Source of the DNA: Streptomyces sp. V3I7
Lineage (GTDB): Bacteria > Actinomycetota > Actinomycetes > Streptomycetales > Streptomycetaceae
NCBI RefSeq assembly: GCF_030817495.1
Contig: NZ_JAUSZK010000001.1
Span: 6,224,001 to 6,288,000, forward strand
Direction of reading: 5' to 3'
DNA: 64,000 nt
Shown: piece after piece, positions 7,981-19,585 of the stretch
How the letters are laid out: every line of letters starts with the position of its first letter
Numbering within the stretch: the stretch's first letter is position 1
Translations under genes and position numbers: made by a program
The notes under the pieces: model-generated
Told to the model about the DNA's origin: nothing
What the model saw: only the letters and a program-made list of their open reading frames with translations
The model's database searches: none

Positions 7981-8517
7981 ATGTCCGCCGAACCCGCCGG
8001 CATCTCCGGCACCTACCGGCCGCTCGACGACGGCCGCCCCGCCGTCCGCTTCACCCGCGTCTACGCCCATCCCGTTGACCGCGTCTGGCACTTCGTGACC
8101 GACCCCGGCGAACTGGCCCAGTGGTTCCCCTCCCGCGCCGAGATCGAGCTGCGTCCCGGCGGCACCATCCGGTTCAGCGGCGATCCGAACATGCCCGAGT
8201 CGACCGGCCGGGTCCTCGCCGTCGACCCGCCCCGGCATCTGTCCTTCGCGTGGGGCGGCGACGAACTGCGCTTCGACCTCGAAGCGGTGGACGACACCAG
8301 CACCCGCTTCACCCTCACCGACGTCCTGAGCGCCGAGAACACCGCCGCGCGCAACGGCGCCGGCTGGGAGGTGTGCCTCGGTGCCCTCGACGCCAAGGCA
8401 CGCGGGGAGAAAGCCGAGGGGCCGCACTCGGGGGCGAGTGCGGCCTGGAAGGCGTTCTACGAGGGGTACGTCGAGGCCGGGGTGCCGTCGGGCGCGCCGG
8501 TGCCCGGCCTCGACTGA
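7981..8517 (+). CDS. SRPBCC-family (AHSA1/START-like) protein
   Basis: This 178-residue cytoplasmic protein has the Bet v1/START-like pattern of the AHSA1 group: 'RVYAHPVDRVWHFVTDPGELAQWFPS' near the N-terminus and the paired strand motif 'FSGDPNMPESTGRVLAVDPPRHLSFAWG' in the middle. These proteins form a hydrophobic pocket that binds small lipophilic ligands; the ligand is unknown here. It starts at ATG 7981 after CGAAGGA. It is convergent with the NHLM transporter gene, with 4 bases between the two stop codons. No functional link to that cluster is evident. Confidence 0.85.
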   Translation: MSAEPAGISGTYRPLDDGRPAVRFTRVYAHPVDRVWHFVTDPGELAQWFPSRAEIELRPGGTIRFSGDPNMPESTGRVLAVDPPRHLSFAWGGDELRFDLEAVDDTSTRFTLTDVLSAENTAARNGAGWEVCLGALDAKARGEKAEGPHSGASAAWKAFYEGYVEAGVPSGAPVPGLD

Positions 8518-8521
8518 GCCC

Positions 8522-11359
<2,838 letters not shown>

Positions 11360-11360
11360 C

Positions 11361-13589
11361 TCATCGCTCCCTGACCAGCGCGGCGTACGCACCGCCGCGC
11401 GCCACCAGCTCGTCGTGCCGTCCGCGTTCCACGATCGTGCCGTGCTGGAGCACGACGATCTCGTCGCTGTCGCGGACGGTGCTCAGCCGGTGGGCGATCA
11501 CCACGCAGGCGCAGCCGCGTCGGCGCAGGTTGTCCATCACGACCAGCTCGGTCTCGGCGTCGAGCGCGCTGGTCACCTCGTCCAGGACGAGAATGCTCGG
11601 CCGGCGCACCAGCGCCCGCGCGATCTCCAGGCGCTGGCGCTGCCCGCCCGAGAAGTTCCGGCCGTCCTGCTCGACCTTGCTCTGGATGCCGCCGGGGCGG
11701 CGCATCACCACGTCGTACAGGGCGGCGTCGCGCAGCGCGTCCACCACGGCCTCGTCCGGGATCGAGGGGTCCCACAGCGCCACGTTGTCGCGCACCGAGC
11801 CCTCGAACAGGAAGACCTCCTGGTCGACGAAGGACACCGACGACGCGAGCGCGCCGCGCGGGATGTCCTCCAGACGCTGCCCGTCGATGCGGATCACGCC
11901 CTCCCAGGGCGCGTACAGACCCGAGATCAGCCGGGAGACCGTCGACTTGCCGCTGCCGGAACCGCCGACCAGCGCCACCTGCTGACCGGGTCCGACCGTC
12001 AGGTCGAAGTTGGTCAGCAGCGGCTTGTCGAGCGGGCTGTAGCCGAAGGAGATGTTCTCCAGCTCGACGTGCCCGTGCAGCCGGCGCGTGGAGTCGCCCG
12101 AGCCGGAGCCCGCGCGGCTGTAGAGCGGGTCGGCCTGGAAGTTCTCGACGTCCTTCAGGCGGGCCACGTCGGCCGCGAAGTCCTGGATGCGCCCGGCCAC
12201 GCCGTTGAGGCGGGTGATCGGCGCGGTGAAGCGGACCACCAGCGCCTGGAAGGCGACCAGCAGACCGACCGAGATGTGGCCCTCCACCGCGCGCAGACCG
12301 CCGATCCACAGGATCAGCGCGCTGTTGAACGTGGCCAGCGTCGGCGCCACCACACCCAGCCAGGCGCTCGGCACCCCGAGGCGCTGCTGCTCCTCCAGCG
12401 TGGCGGCGTGCTGCCCGGCCCACTTGCGGAAGTAGCCGTCCTCACCGCCGGTCGCCTTCATCGTCTCGATGAGCTGCAGACCGGTGTACGAGGTGTTGGT
12501 GAGCCGTGCGGTGTCCGCGCGCAGCTTCGCCGTCCGCGTCGCGCGCAGCCGGATGACGAAGCGCATCGCCACGACGTTCAGCAGCGCCACGCCGATGCCG
12601 ATGGCCGTCAGCTGGGGGTCGTAGGTGTACAGCAGCACCGCGTACAGCACGACCACGATCGCGTCCACGCCGGCCGCCGCGAGGTCGCGGGCCAGGGTCT
12701 CGGCGACCGCGTCGTTGGACTGGAGCCGCTGCACCAGGTCGGCCGGGCTGCGCTGGCTGAAGAACGTGACCGGCAGCCGCAGCAGATGGCGCAGGAAGCG
12801 GGCGCTGGAGAGGGTGGAGGAGATGAGGCGGCCGCGCAGCAGGTTGGCCTGTTGCAGCCAGGTCAGCACCAGGGTGAGCGCGACGCAGGTGCCCATCGAC
12901 GCGAACAGCACGCTCAGCAGCGAGGTCTGTCCGCCGATGAGGAACATGTCGATGTAGGTGCGGCTGAGCGCGGGCAGCGCCGCGCCGACCGCCACCAGCA
13001 GCAGGCTGGCCAGGACGGCGGCGGGCATGGTGCCCGCGGTGCCGCGCAGCCGGGCCGGCATCGCGCCGAGGACACCGGGCCTGCGGCCGCCGCGCTCGAA
13101 GTTCTCGCCCGGCTCCAGCGTCAGGACGACGCCGGTGAAGCTGCCGTCGAACTCCTCGATCGGCACGAAGCGGCGGCCCTTGGCGGGGTCGTTGATGTAC
13201 ACCCCGCGGCGGCCGAAGCGGCGCCCCATGCCGTCGTAGACGACGTAGTGGTTGAACTCCCAGAACAGGATCGCCGGCGAGGTGACCTCGGCCAGCGCGG
13301 CCAGGTCCATCTGCATGCCCTTGGCCGTCAGACCGTAACTGCGGGCCGCCTTCAGCAGGTTGCTCGCGCGCGAGCCGTCACGGGAGACGCCGCACGCGAT
13401 GCGCAGCTCCTCCAGCGGGACATGGCGGCCGTAGTGGCCGAGGACCATGGAGAGGGAGGCCGCGCCGCACTCGACGGCCTCCATCTGGAGCACGGTGGGC
13501 GTGCGCACGGTCTTCGCCTTGCCGACGGGGACGGGCCGCTTGGGCGGTGCGGCGCGGCGCCTGCCGCGGGTTTCCTGTGCGGTGCTCAC
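11361..13589 (-). CDS. NHLM bacteriocin-system C39 peptidase / ABC exporter
   Basis: This 742-residue protein has three domains in order. The C39 peptidase (residues about 25-165) has catalytic Cys in 'EAVECGAASL', His in 'NHYVVYDG' and Asp in 'INDPAKG'. A six-helix exporter domain follows (about 180-460), then an ATPase with Walker A 'GGSGSGKST', signature 'FSGGQRQRLEIARAL' and Walker B 'ILVLDEVTSALD'. Such proteins cut a leader peptide after a double glycine and export the core. The start is GTG 13589, overlapping the stop of the HlyD gene as GTGA. The adjacent precursor has an intact Gly-Gly leader, so this is the expected maturation protease and exporter. Confidence 0.95.
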   Translation of the reverse strand: MSTAQETRGRRRAAPPKRPVPVGKAKTVRTPTVLQMEAVECGAASLSMVLGHYGRHVPLEELRIACGVSRDGSRASNLLKAARSYGLTAKGMQMDLAALAEVTSPAILFWEFNHYVVYDGMGRRFGRRGVYINDPAKGRRFVPIEEFDGSFTGVVLTLEPGENFERGGRRPGVLGAMPARLRGTAGTMPAAVLASLLLVAVGAALPALSRTYIDMFLIGGQTSLLSVLFASMGTCVALTLVLTWLQQANLLRGRLISSTLSSARFLRHLLRLPVTFFSQRSPADLVQRLQSNDAVAETLARDLAAAGVDAIVVVLYAVLLYTYDPQLTAIGIGVALLNVVAMRFVIRLRATRTAKLRADTARLTNTSYTGLQLIETMKATGGEDGYFRKWAGQHAATLEEQQRLGVPSAWLGVVAPTLATFNSALILWIGGLRAVEGHISVGLLVAFQALVVRFTAPITRLNGVAGRIQDFAADVARLKDVENFQADPLYSRAGSGSGDSTRRLHGHVELENISFGYSPLDKPLLTNFDLTVGPGQQVALVGGSGSGKSTVSRLISGLYAPWEGVIRIDGQRLEDIPRGALASSVSFVDQEVFLFEGSVRDNVALWDPSIPDEAVVDALRDAALYDVVMRRPGGIQSKVEQDGRNFSGGQRQRLEIARALVRRPSILVLDEVTSALDAETELVVMDNLRRRGCACVVIAHRLSTVRDSDEIVVLQHGTIVERGRHDELVARGGAYAALVRER

Positions 13590-14392
13590 GGCAGCAGCCA
13601 ATCGACGGGACGCTGGTCGGCCAGCCGGATCGAACCCGTGGCCATGGTCATGGACTCCAGCTTGTACGGCGGCCCCTCCGCGGAGGACCACGCGTAGCCG
13701 CTCTTGGTGTCGGACGCCTTGTCGAGCCTGACGAGGACGGCGACGGGCCGGCCCTTCTCGGTGAACTGCTTGCCCAGCTGCTCGTCCCCGAGGAACGCGG
13801 CGATGGACTGCGGCGACTGGGCCGTGCGGTCCACCGACTTCACGTGGCCGCGCAGCACGCCGTACTCCTGCGTCGACACCGAGGCGACGGTCAGGTCGAC
13901 GGAGGCGTGCGCCGGGACGGAGGCGGCGTTCACGGCCGGGACGTACACGGTCGCGTACAGAGGGTCCGTGGGACGGGCGACCTTCTCCACGGCGGCGACG
14001 TTCGCGCCGGTCTGGATGATCTGCCCGATGGTGGCGGACAGTCCGGTGATCCGGCCCGCGGCGACGGTGCGCACGATGGAGTCGCCGTCGCTCGTACGGA
14101 CCTGGAGGACGGGGGAGTTGGCCGGGAGCCGCTCGCCCGGCTTCGCGAGCACGGCGGTGACCTGTCCGGAGACGGGGCTCTGCAGGATGTAACTGCCCTG
14201 GCCGTGGGTCAGGATGGCGGGCGCGGAGACGGTGGAGGCCACCGAGCCGGTCACCGCCCACACGGATGCCGTCGCCATGACGACCACCGTGATCGACAGC
14301 GCGAGCCAGCCCTGGGGGCGGGCGAGGCGCACCGGAAGGTCGAGCTCCTCCGGCGACTGGAGCTTGGCGAGGGCCTGTTGGCGGAACTGCAC
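13586..14392 (-). CDS. HlyD-type adaptor, NHLM bacteriocin-system secretion protein
   Basis: This 268-residue protein has one N-terminal transmembrane helix ('WLALSITVVVMATASVWAV', about residues 27-47) and an extracytoplasmic HlyD/biotinyl-lipoyl-like part with 'GSYILQSPVSGQVTAVLAKPGERL' and 'VAAGRITGLSATIGQIIQTG'. It is the membrane-fusion or adaptor partner of the ABC exporter; in a Gram-positive it probably acts across the membrane and wall space. The start is GTG 14392 behind AGGTGAGGGAAG. Its stop overlaps the start of the C39-ABC gene by four bases. A strong hairpin lies between it and the precursor gene. Confidence 0.88.
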   Translation of the reverse strand: MQFRQQALAKLQSPEELDLPVRLARPQGWLALSITVVVMATASVWAVTGSVASTVSAPAILTHGQGSYILQSPVSGQVTAVLAKPGERLPANSPVLQVRTSDGDSIVRTVAAGRITGLSATIGQIIQTGANVAAVEKVARPTDPLYATVYVPAVNAASVPAHASVDLTVASVSTQEYGVLRGHVKSVDRTAQSPQSIAAFLGDEQLGKQFTEKGRPVAVLVRLDKASDTKSGYAWSSAEGPPYKLESMTMATGSIRLADQRPVDWLLP

Positions 14393-14448
14393 GGGACTTC
14401 CCTCACCTGTGGGAGAGATGGCGTTACGACGTGGTTCTGGACGGCCGA

Positions 14449-14481
14449 GAGTCCCGGAGCCGGCGTGCGGCTCCGGGACTC
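14449..14481 (-). terminator. Perfect 14-bp hairpin between precursor and exporter genes
   Basis: Left arm 14449-14462 and right arm 14468-14481 are perfectly complementary over 14 bases with a 5-base loop (GCGTG). It lies 20 bases after the precursor stop codon and 57 bases before the HlyD start. It lacks a T-tract. It probably acts as a partial terminator or RNA stabiliser so that the peptide mRNA exceeds exporter mRNA. Confidence 0.7.
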
Positions 14482-14500
14482 AAGGTCAACGCTCTGGGAA

Positions 14501-14719
14501 TCAGAGGCCGGAGACCAGGCCGGTGACCGGGGCGGTGCTCACACCGGTGACACCCTCGACCGTGCCGACGACCTGGCCGACGACGGGCGTCACGCCGGGG
14601 GCAACGCCGTCCACCAGGCCGGTGACGGTGCCGACGGCGTTCAGGGACAGACCGCCGGAGACGTTGTCGAGCTCGGCGTCGGAGATCTCGACGGTCTCAA
14701 CCTGGGGGGTGGAGTTCAT
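14501..14719 (-). CDS. Double-glycine-leader precursor peptide with Cys-free Val/Gly/Thr-rich core
   Basis: This is a 72-residue peptide starting at ATG 14719 behind GAAGGGAAG (7-base spacing). The leader of 23 residues has the pattern 'EISDAELDNVSGG' expected for C39-peptidase substrates (class IIa-like or type-A2 leaders). Cleavage after Gly-Gly would free a 49-residue core. That core contains 14 Val, 10 Gly and 7 Thr, a few Pro, Asp and Glu, and no Cys, Lys, Arg, His or aromatic residue. It has a loose V-G-x-V periodicity. It is the first gene of the export operon. No modifying enzyme is nearby, so the product may be an unmodified secreted peptide. Its activity (bacteriocin, signal or surface peptide) is not known. 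Confidence 0.85.
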   Translation of the reverse strand: MNSTPQVETVEISDAELDNVSGGLSLNAVGTVTGLVDGVAPGVTPVVGQVVGTVEGVTGVSTAPVTGLVSGL

Positions 14720-15176
14720 GATGGAACTTCCCTTCGTATGGATATGTCACAAGGAAAGAGCAGCCACCTGTGGATCAGACGGACCGCCGACCGCAGGGGC
14801 CGGGAGCCAGGAACCGTTTCCGGATGCCCGGCGGGGTCCCTGTGGTGCGAAGGATCAAAGCACGCACGCGCCTCGCGCTTCCAATCAATCACCCGTCTCA
14901 CCTGGGCACTTGATCTCAGGGACGGGGTATCCGTGCAGGCGTCCGCACGGCTTGTCGGCAACTTCTTCACATTCGACGGGGCCTCGACCCTCGCGGGCGC
15001 TTGCCCACCGGGAGGCGAATCCGGCACTCCGCCGTCAAAGGTGCGCGGTGGCGGGTGGGGCGGCGGGTGCCCTGGGGGCTCGGTGACTTGCTTGGGTACG
15101 GGATGTGCAGATTCCCTGAAGTCGGAATTCCGCTCGCCGATCGGAACAGACCGTTACTGAACGATCGCTGAACGTG
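14720..15176. other. Intergenic region upstream of the peptide operon
   Basis: These 457 bases lie between the precursor gene and the thioesterase gene, both on the minus strand. I see no gene with proper start, ribosome site and coding bias. The region must hold the promoter of the peptide operon, but no confident -35/-10 pair or operator could be picked out. Its size suggests upstream regulation. Confidence 0.5.
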
Positions 15177-15590
15177 TCAGCCCAGGAGGGCGTACACCGT
15201 GCTCGCCCGCGCCGCGAGCCCACCTGACTCCTCGTCGGTCATCGTGATGTCCGCGAACGCCATCCGGCGGCCCAGTTTGGTGAGCACCGCCTCGATCAGT
15301 ACGTCCGAGCCCGTGACCGACCGCTGGAAGGACGTCGACTGCTGCACCGTCGTCATCGGCACGAACCCGTCGCGCGCGGCGGCGACGGCGATCACGGTGG
15401 CGGTGTCGGCGGCGGCCATCAACGCCTGCCCCGACAGCCCGCCACCCTCCCGCGCCAACCGCTCCGACCAGGGCAACCGCAACACGACCCGCCCCTCCCC
15501 GACCACCTCGGCCACCAGCCCGAGCTCGAGCACCCAGGGAGCGAAGTTGGCGGCGAGGATCTTGTCGGCCTCGGCGGGCGTCAGCGTCAT
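15177..15590 (-). CDS. PaaI-type hotdog thioesterase-like protein
   Basis: This 137-residue protein has the length and pattern of a PaaI-type hotdog-fold thioesterase: 'WVLELGLVAEVVGEGRVVLRLPWSERLAREGGGLSGQALMAAADTATVIAVAA', quoted here only as a layout of N-terminal strand, 'GGLSGQ' helix start and 'AAADTA' helix. The 'STSFQRSV' strand follows. Such enzymes hydrolyse acyl- or aryl-CoA thioesters; the substrate here is unknown. The start is ATG 15590. It is separated from the peptide operon by 457 bases and is likely transcribed alone. Confidence 0.8.
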   Translation of the reverse strand: MTLTPAEADKILAANFAPWVLELGLVAEVVGEGRVVLRLPWSERLAREGGGLSGQALMAAADTATVIAVAAARDGFVPMTTVQQSTSFQRSVTGSDVLIEAVLTKLGRRMAFADITMTDEESGGLAARASTVYALLG

Positions 15591-15806
15591 GGGGCGGATT
15601 GTTCCCTGCCGAGAGCTGCGCCACACGGGGAGCCGGCCGAATGGGGCCCGGTCCCTTTGCGCGGCAGCGCCGTCGTGTCGCTCTGCAAACACCCGTCGCC
15701 AACTCACCTGAACGCATTCGCTGTTGCGTCCGTACCTTCTGCCACCAGGCGCCCCGACCGGCTGCCGTACGGCGGCAGCGACCCCGTCCTCAGGAGGGCG
15801 AGAAGT

Positions 15807-17183
15807 TTGAGTCACAAGCGAATTCCGAAGCGCAAGGCCGCGATAGCCGTGGGCGGTGTCGCCGCACTCGGTGCGGCCGCGCTGCTGCTGCCGAACGCCA
15901 ACGCGTCCCAGGACGACGCGGCAGGCGACGCCGGTGCCCCCAGGACCCTGAAGGCGGGCGACGCCTCGAATCTCGCCGCACAGCTGCAGAACCTGCTCGG
16001 CGACTCCCTGGCCGGTACGTACTACGACAGCGCCAGGCAGCGGCTGGTCGTCAACGTGGCGAACGGCGACGCCGACGCGATGGCTCAGGCGACGAAGGCG
16101 GGCGCGGCCGTCCGCCAGGTCGACAACAGCACCTCCGAACTCGCGGCCGCCGCCAGGACCCTGCGCACCAAGGCGGCCATCCCCGGCACCTCCTGGGCCG
16201 TCGACCCCCGCACCGACAAGGTCCTCGTCACCGCCGACCGCACGGTCACCGGCGCCGACTGGAACCGGCTGGAGTCGACCGTGCGGAGCCTCGGCTCCGG
16301 CATGGCGACCCTCAAGAAGTCCTCCGGCACCTTCAAGACCTTCGTGTCGGGAGGCGATGCCATCTTCGCCCAGGCCGGCGGCGGCACCGCCCGCTGCTCC
16401 CTCGGCTTCAACGTCACCGCGTCCGACGGCAGCCCCGCCTTCCTGACGGCGGGTCACTGCGGCGTCGCGGCCAAGGAGTGGGCCGACTCCGAGTCCGGAC
16501 AGCCCATCGCCACCGTCGACCAGGCCACCTTCCCCGGCGAGGGCGACTTCTCCCTCGTCAAGTACGACGACCCGGCCACCGAGGCGCCGAGCGAGATCAA
16601 CGCGGGGAACGGGCAGAGCGTCGCGATCAACCAGGCCGCGGAGGCCACCGTCGGCGCGACCGTCCTGCGGATGGGCTCCACGACCGGCCTGCACGACGGC
16701 ACGGTCACCGGCCTCGACGCCACCGTCAACTTCCAGAGCGAGACCGACCCGAGCGGCGTCGACACCGTCACCGGCCTCATCCAGACCGACGTCTGCGCCG
16801 AACCCGGCGACAGCGGCGGCCCGTTGTTCACCCAGGACGGCAACGCGATCGGCCTCACCTCCGGCGGCAGCGGCGACTGCACCAGCGGAGGCGAGACCTT
16901 CTTCCAGCCGGTGACGGCCGCCCTGGAGGCGACCGGCGCGACCCTCGGCGCCGACGCGGGCGGCAACGGCGGCGCAGCGGGCGACGACGGTGCCGGGGTC
17001 GGCGACGGGGCGGGAGCGGGCGATGAGCAGGCCGGCGGTGACCAGGCCGGCGGCGCCGAGGACCCGGCAGCTCCGGGCGACGACGGCCAGGCCGGCGCCG
17101 GCGCCGGCGAGCAGAGCGGCGCGGGCGACGACGCGTCCGGCACCGGCATGGACGACGGCCCCGCGCTCACCGGAACCCGCTGA
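15807..17183 (+). CDS. Streptogrisin-type S1 serine protease with Gly/Ala/Asp-rich tail
   Basis: This 458-residue secreted zymogen starts at TTG 15807 with AGGAGGG 9 bases upstream. It has a signal peptide ('AAIAVGGVAALGAAALLLP'), an alpha-lytic-type pro-region (about residues 45-170) and a chymotrypsin-fold domain. The catalytic triad is visible: His in 'LTAGHCG', Asp in 'GEGDFSLVKYD' and Ser in 'GDSGGPLF'. Cysteine pairs of streptogrisins are present. After the protease domain there is an unusual tail of about 95 residues made almost only of Gly, Ala, Asp, Gln and Pro, with no binding module. The substrate pocket is of the broad streptogrisin kind. It is convergent with the phosphatase gene. 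Confidence 0.9.
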   Translation: MSHKRIPKRKAAIAVGGVAALGAAALLLPNANASQDDAAGDAGAPRTLKAGDASNLAAQLQNLLGDSLAGTYYDSARQRLVVNVANGDADAMAQATKAGAAVRQVDNSTSELAAAARTLRTKAAIPGTSWAVDPRTDKVLVTADRTVTGADWNRLESTVRSLGSGMATLKKSSGTFKTFVSGGDAIFAQAGGGTARCSLGFNVTASDGSPAFLTAGHCGVAAKEWADSESGQPIATVDQATFPGEGDFSLVKYDDPATEAPSEINAGNGQSVAINQAAEATVGATVLRMGSTTGLHDGTVTGLDATVNFQSETDPSGVDTVTGLIQTDVCAEPGDSGGPLFTQDGNAIGLTSGGSGDCTSGGETFFQPVTAALEATGATLGADAGGNGGAAGDDGAGVGDGAGAGDEQAGGDQAGGAEDPAAPGDDGQAGAGAGEQSGAGDDASGTGMDDGPALTGTR

Positions 17184-17201
17184 GACCGGGCGGCGCGGCG
17201 C

Positions 17202-19364
17202 TCACTCCTCCTCCATCGCCCGCAGCAGCAGGAGAGCCACGTCGTCGGCCCGCTGACCGTCCACCGCCGCGCCGTGCAGGACGAGTTGGTCGGCCAGTTC
17301 CTCCAGGGGCAGGTCCCCGGCCTCGGCGAGCACCTCGCCGAGGCCGGCCACGGCTTCCTCGATGTCCACGCCGGGGGACTCGACCAGGCCGTCGGTGTAG
17401 AGCGTGAGCAGCGAGCCGGGGGCGAAGCCGATGTCCGTCGTCGGGTACGTCGCCTCCGGGTCGATGCCGAGCAGCGGGCCGCCGGCCAGGTCCAGGACCC
17501 GTACCCGCCCGTCCGGCCGGCGCAGCAGCGGCGGCGGATGCCCCGCGCGCGCCATCACGGCCCGCTCCCGCGACGGGTCGAACCGCAGATACAGACAGCT
17601 CGCGAACAGATCGACATCGAGGTCGACGAGCAGCCGGTTGGTGTTGTTCATGACCTCCCCCGGCGCCTGCCCGCCGGTCGTGAAGGCCCGTACCCCGGTA
17701 CGGATCTGCCCCATCAGCCCGGCCGCGGTCACGTTGTGCCCCTGGACGTCCCCGATCACCGCCGCGGGCCGCGGCCGGGTCGGCACCAGGTCGTAGAAGT
17801 CGCCGCCGATCTCCATGCCCTGAGTGGCCGGCAGATAGCGCGCGGCCGCCTCGATGCCGGGCAGCCGGGGCAGCGAGCGCGGCAGCAGCGCCTGCTGGAG
17901 GCCGTGCGCCACCTGGTGCTTGGCGTCGTAGAGTCGCGCCCGCTCCAGAGCCAGCGCGATCATCCCGCCCAGGCTCGTCAGCACGGCCCGCTCGTCCGCA
18001 GGGAAGGAGCGGGGCTGTTCGTAGGCGAGCACCCAGGTCCCCACCGGCCGCCCCGACGCCACCAGCGGCAGATAAGCCCAGGCCGCGAACCCGTCCTCGG
18101 GCCGCTGCTTCACGTGCGGATACAGCCGCTCCAGCTGCTGCCGTGAGTCGAAGAACGCCGGTACGCCGGTGCTCAGCACCTGGGTGCCCGGGGTCCGGTC
18201 GGTCAGCGCGATGCCGTGGAACCACTCGATGACCCGGCGGTCCTCGTACCCCCGGTGCCCGAGCACGTGCAGCCGGCCGCCCTGCGACCCGAGGAGCATC
18301 AGGGCCTGGCTGCCCACCGAGGGCGCGATCTCGTCGGCGATCAGCTGCACCACGTCGTCCACCCCGACCGCCTCGGTCAGCGATCCGGCCAGGCTCAGCA
18401 GCTGCGTGATGGTGACCAGCCGGGACGGCCCCGAGGCGGCGGGCCGTGCCGCCTCCCGCGCCATGTCCGTCACCGCGCGGGCCCGGCTGACGCGCACGGT
18501 CAGCCCGGTCGTGTCCGGGTACAGCCGGAACGACAGCCAGTCGCCCGGCGGACGCAGCGCCACGAACGACGTGACGTGCTGGCTGATCAGCGCGGCCCGG
18601 TAACGGTCCTCGTACATCGGGTCGTTGAGCCAGGGCACAGCGGCCCACACATGGGTGCCGAGCAGCTCGCCGAGCGTGGTGCCGAGCAGTTCGGCGGCCG
18701 CGGCGTTGGCGAAGCCGACCCGGCCGTGCAGGTCGAGCGAGATCACCCCGTACGGCAGCCGGGCCACCAGCCGCGCCGCCTCCAGCGAGCCGACCGTGCC
18801 CATGACCCTGGGCGCCCCCGCCGACGCGGGCGCCGAGAGCAGGTCCGGCTCGGGAAGCATCGGGTGGCGTTCGCCCGCGGTCCGCTCCAGCCGGAGCGCG
18901 AGCCGGTCGCAGGCCGCTTTCAGCTGGCGGCGTTCGCGTTCGGACAGCTCCGGCGGGTGCGAGCCGGGCCAGGTGACGAAGACCGCGCCGTGCACCGTCT
19001 CCTCGGTCATCACCGGCAGCGCGGCCAGCGAGAAGGGGTACGGCAGGACCATCGCCACGCGCGGGAAGCGCCGCGCCATGTCCTCCTGGCCGCTCACCCA
19101 CACCAGCCGCCGCCGGCGCACCGCCTCGGCCACCGGGATCGGCGTGCTCAGCCCCACCCGCTCCCACGGCGCGGCGAACACCCGGGGGAGTCCCGCCATC
19201 ACCGCCATCTCCAGCACCCGCTCGCCGGGCGACAGCAGATACACGGCACCGGAGTGGGCGTGGACGTCCTCCATCATCGCCGCCAGTGCCAGGGACAGCA
19301 GCGGACGGCCCGTCCGCGCCCCTGCGGCGGCCGACGTCCGCGCGGACGTCTGCCCCTCGGACAC
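17202..19364 (-). CDS. SpoIIE-family PP2C phosphatase with GAF and PAS sensors
   Basis: This 720-residue cytoplasmic protein has a GAF-like N-terminal region (about 20-160), a PAS domain ('LPYGVISLDLHGRVGFANAAAAELLG', about 190-300), a second GAF (about 315-470) and a C-terminal SpoIIE/RsbU phosphatase domain (about 490-715). The phosphatase motifs 'GGDFYDLV', 'IGDVQGHNV', 'LYTDGLVE' and 'DDVALLLLR' are intact. Such proteins dephosphorylate anti-sigma-factor antagonists and so free alternative sigma factors. The start GTG 19364 has GGAGGT 7 bases upstream. It is divergent from another SpoIIE-family gene, 221 bases away. The GAF inputs are not identified. Confidence 0.88.
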   Translation of the reverse strand: MSEGQTSARTSAAAGARTGRPLLSLALAAMMEDVHAHSGAVYLLSPGERVLEMAVMAGLPRVFAAPWERVGLSTPIPVAEAVRRRRLVWVSGQEDMARRFPRVAMVLPYPFSLAALPVMTEETVHGAVFVTWPGSHPPELSERERRQLKAACDRLALRLERTAGERHPMLPEPDLLSAPASAGAPRVMGTVGSLEAARLVARLPYGVISLDLHGRVGFANAAAAELLGTTLGELLGTHVWAAVPWLNDPMYEDRYRAALISQHVTSFVALRPPGDWLSFRLYPDTTGLTVRVSRARAVTDMAREAARPAASGPSRLVTITQLLSLAGSLTEAVGVDDVVQLIADEIAPSVGSQALMLLGSQGGRLHVLGHRGYEDRRVIEWFHGIALTDRTPGTQVLSTGVPAFFDSRQQLERLYPHVKQRPEDGFAAWAYLPLVASGRPVGTWVLAYEQPRSFPADERAVLTSLGGMIALALERARLYDAKHQVAHGLQQALLPRSLPRLPGIEAAARYLPATQGMEIGGDFYDLVPTRPRPAAVIGDVQGHNVTAAGLMGQIRTGVRAFTTGGQAPGEVMNNTNRLLVDLDVDLFASCLYLRFDPSRERAVMARAGHPPPLLRRPDGRVRVLDLAGGPLLGIDPEATYPTTDIGFAPGSLLTLYTDGLVESPGVDIEEAVAGLGEVLAEAGDLPLEELADQLVLHGAAVDGQRADDVALLLLRAMEEE

Positions 19365-19585
19365 GCCGACCACCTCCTCGCCCGGCCGCGCGTCACAGCT
19401 CCAGGGGTCAAGACTCCCTCGGGGCGGCTCCCGGCGCACGGCGAGCACGAGCCCCGGTGTGGCGTGGGCGGGCCGTGCAATCCGGCGTGTCGGTGCCTTT
19501 CGGGCGCGTTCCGCGGTGTCGGGCCCGTCCCGGTCTTCACAAGTCGCCGTCACAGGGGCTGCGCAGTCGGCTCTCAAGCGCTGTA

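Noticed and set aside
14501..14719. Reading the precursor as a lanthipeptide
   Set aside because: The core has no cysteine at all, so lanthionine bridges cannot form, and no LanM/LanB-type gene is nearby.
14716..15027. Possible 103-residue minus-strand protein just upstream of the peptide precursor
   Set aside because: No ribosome site, no coding bias and no motif; more likely the promoter and leader region of the peptide operon.
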